Assembly (NCBI GenBank): GCA_041390465.1
Contig: JAWKPW010000016.1
Span: 1 to 64,000 of the forward strand
DNA length: 64,000 nucleotides
Direction: 5' to 3'
Origin: JAABRU01 sp041390465
GTDB lineage: Bacteria > Desulfobacterota > Desulfobacteria > Desulfobacterales > Desulfococcaceae
Shown here one piece after another: positions 63,093-64,000 of the stretch (its first letter is position 1; every line of letters starts with the position of its first letter). The position numbers and the translations under genes are program-made. The notes beneath the pieces were generated by a model. That model ran no database searches. It had not been told where the DNA came from and worked only from the letters and a program-made list of their open reading frames with translations.

Positions 63093-63318
63093 TTTTCCTT
63101 CTCCTCTTCTTTTGCTGTTCACATGCAAATTGTGATACGGATTTCTCTGCTGACTTTGCACAATGCTTCCGGTTTTTGCTGACAGACCGGACTGGATGAC
63201 GAAAACACCATCTTGCAGGGTGGGAAAAAGCGGGACATTGCCCGCGGCTGCAAATGGCGGGCACAACGCCCTGCTGAGAATTTTGGCAGGAATGACGGCA
63301 CAGCCGGAATCGGATTTC

Positions 63319-64000
63319 TCAGTTTTGGGTTTTTCGCAGATACAGCACCAGACTTTTGCCCATGAGAGGATTGAGCAGCCGGTCTGCAAAACGTGTGAGT
63401 GCCGGATGCTTCATCAAATCCCAGACCAGAAAGCGGTGCCAGAGATTTGCAACTGTGCAGTCCTTTCTTTCCACGCCCAGAAGACATTTCAGCCACCAGT
63501 ATGGCGTGTGCAGGCTGTGCGCATACGCGGATTTCCAAAGCCTGACTCCCGCGCTTTCCAGCAGATTCACCAGTTCCCTTTTTTTGTAAATGCGGATATG
63601 ACCGCCTGCCGCATTCCGGTAGGCCGGGGAAAGAATCCAGCAGATTTTTTCCGGAAAATGCCGGGGCACGCTGACAGCCAGATGACCGCCCGTTTTCAGC
63701 ACGCGCACGGCTTCTGCAATCGCCCTGCGATGATCCGGTATGTGTTCCAGCACTTCCGAGCAGATCACCAGATCAAAATACGCATCCGCAAAAGGGAGCC
63801 GGGTGATGTCCGCAGCCGCGAGATGCCAGATTCCCCTGCCAAATCCCATTTTTTTCAGATCCTCAAGCCGGATTTGTGCCTGCCTGAGATCTGCCGGATT
63901 CAGGTCGGTTCCCACAGACGTGGTTTTGCTGTGGCACACAGCCTCACCCATATGCCGTCCTGAGCCGCAGCCGATATCCAGAATGCGAAATCCGGGCCGG
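63319..64000 (-). CDS. Class I SAM-dependent methyltransferase, 5' end outside window
   Basis: The minus-strand frame is open to the window edge. Its first visible residues, 'PGFRILDIGCGSGRHMGEAV', are motif I (DIGCGSG), so only a short N-terminal part is missing. 'DLVICSEVLEHIPDHRRAIA' is motif post-III and 'RVLKTGGHLAVSVPRHFPE' motif IV/V. It belongs to the Methyltransf_11 group. The C-terminal half, 'YWWLKCLLGVERKDCTVANL', is characteristic of a lipid- or sugar-related subgroup, but the substrate is unknown. It ends 230 bases from the YgiN-like start. Confidence 0.88.
   Translation of the reverse strand, partial: RPGFRILDIGCGSGRHMGEAVCHSKTTSVGTDLNPADLRQAQIRLEDLKKMGFGRGIWHLAAADITRLPFADAYFDLVICSEVLEHIPDHRRAIAEAVRVLKTGGHLAVSVPRHFPEKICWILSPAYRNAAGGHIRIYKKRELVNLLESAGVRLWKSAYAHSLHTPYWWLKCLLGVERKDCTVANLWHRFLVWDLMKHPALTRFADRLLNPLMGKSLVLYLRKTQN

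Overview
The 64 kb window is a chromosomal segment of about 47-50% GC from an anaerobic Gram-negative bacterium, most likely a sulfate-reducer-type Desulfobacterota (Desulfobacterales-like). This is inferred from gene content: octaheme cytochrome, TAXI-TRAP and Liv-type binding proteins, a phenylacetate-CoA ligase/ACT/LivK cluster, a CitE-like lyase, many two-component and c-di-GMP proteins, and multiheme c proteins. No rRNA and no CRISPR array were seen. Two tRNA-Ser genes lie near the right end.

Layout: 1-5.2 kb holds a truncated ABC-type binding protein, an octaheme HAO-like cytochrome (frameshifted), a GrpB-like protein and a nifU-nifS pair. 5.2-8.7 kb is a decayed lemA/TPM-domain cluster with a tandem array of AACCACAAAGGACAC repeats. 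8.7-13.9 kb carries valS, an AT-rich PD-(D/E)XK nuclease split by a small transposable element, and a VapBC-like pair. 14-20.3 kb has a 751-residue acidic low-complexity protein, a sigma-54-type AAA+ regulator without GAFTGA, and clpB whose last fifth is scrambled. 20.3-25.3 kb is repeat-rich around a TAXI receptor and a hybrid histidine kinase. 25.3-31 kb has a YchJ-like protein and a minus-strand set: CitE-like lyase, phosphofructokinase, and a CydA-like protein fused to eight c-type haem motifs. 31.3-32.6 kb is a wrecked gene. 32.7-38.4 kb is a compact signalling operon (YfiR, HAMP-REC-Hpt without a kinase core, REC-PAS-GAF-GGDEF-EAL, ChaN) with overlapping start/stop codons, followed by an opposing MCP. 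40.8-45.7 kb has a crotonase, paaK (frameshifted), a double-ACT protein and LivK. 45.8-51.2 kb has a frameshifted trypsin-like protease, nested MITEs, a DUF2283 remnant and a wrecked one-polypeptide restriction-modification gene. 51.4-57.3 kb has Uma2, a PrkA-like kinase, MoxR and a membrane partner. 57.3-60.8 kb is mobile-element debris (IS982 remnant, MITEs) and a broken KamA-like radical SAM gene. 60.9-64 kb has DUF1015, tRNA-Ser x2, a YgiN-like monooxygenase and a truncated methyltransferase.

The dominant unexplained signal is small mobile or palindromic DNA. There are at least six copies of a near-perfect palindrome (GATTTGACAACTTT arms) with a compensatory base change. There are several MITE families, one inserted inside another, and one inserted in the nuclease gene so that removing it restores the reading frame exactly. 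An IS982-like MITE has a 9-bp target duplication.

The second signal is the many reading-frame breaks. In otherwise intact conserved genes most are +/-1 changes in homopolymers, which fits sequencing error. In lemA/TPM, the restriction gene, the IS982 remnant and the 3' end of clpB they are dense and mixed, which fits real decay or locally poor assembly. All functions are assigned by reading the sequence; no database search was run.
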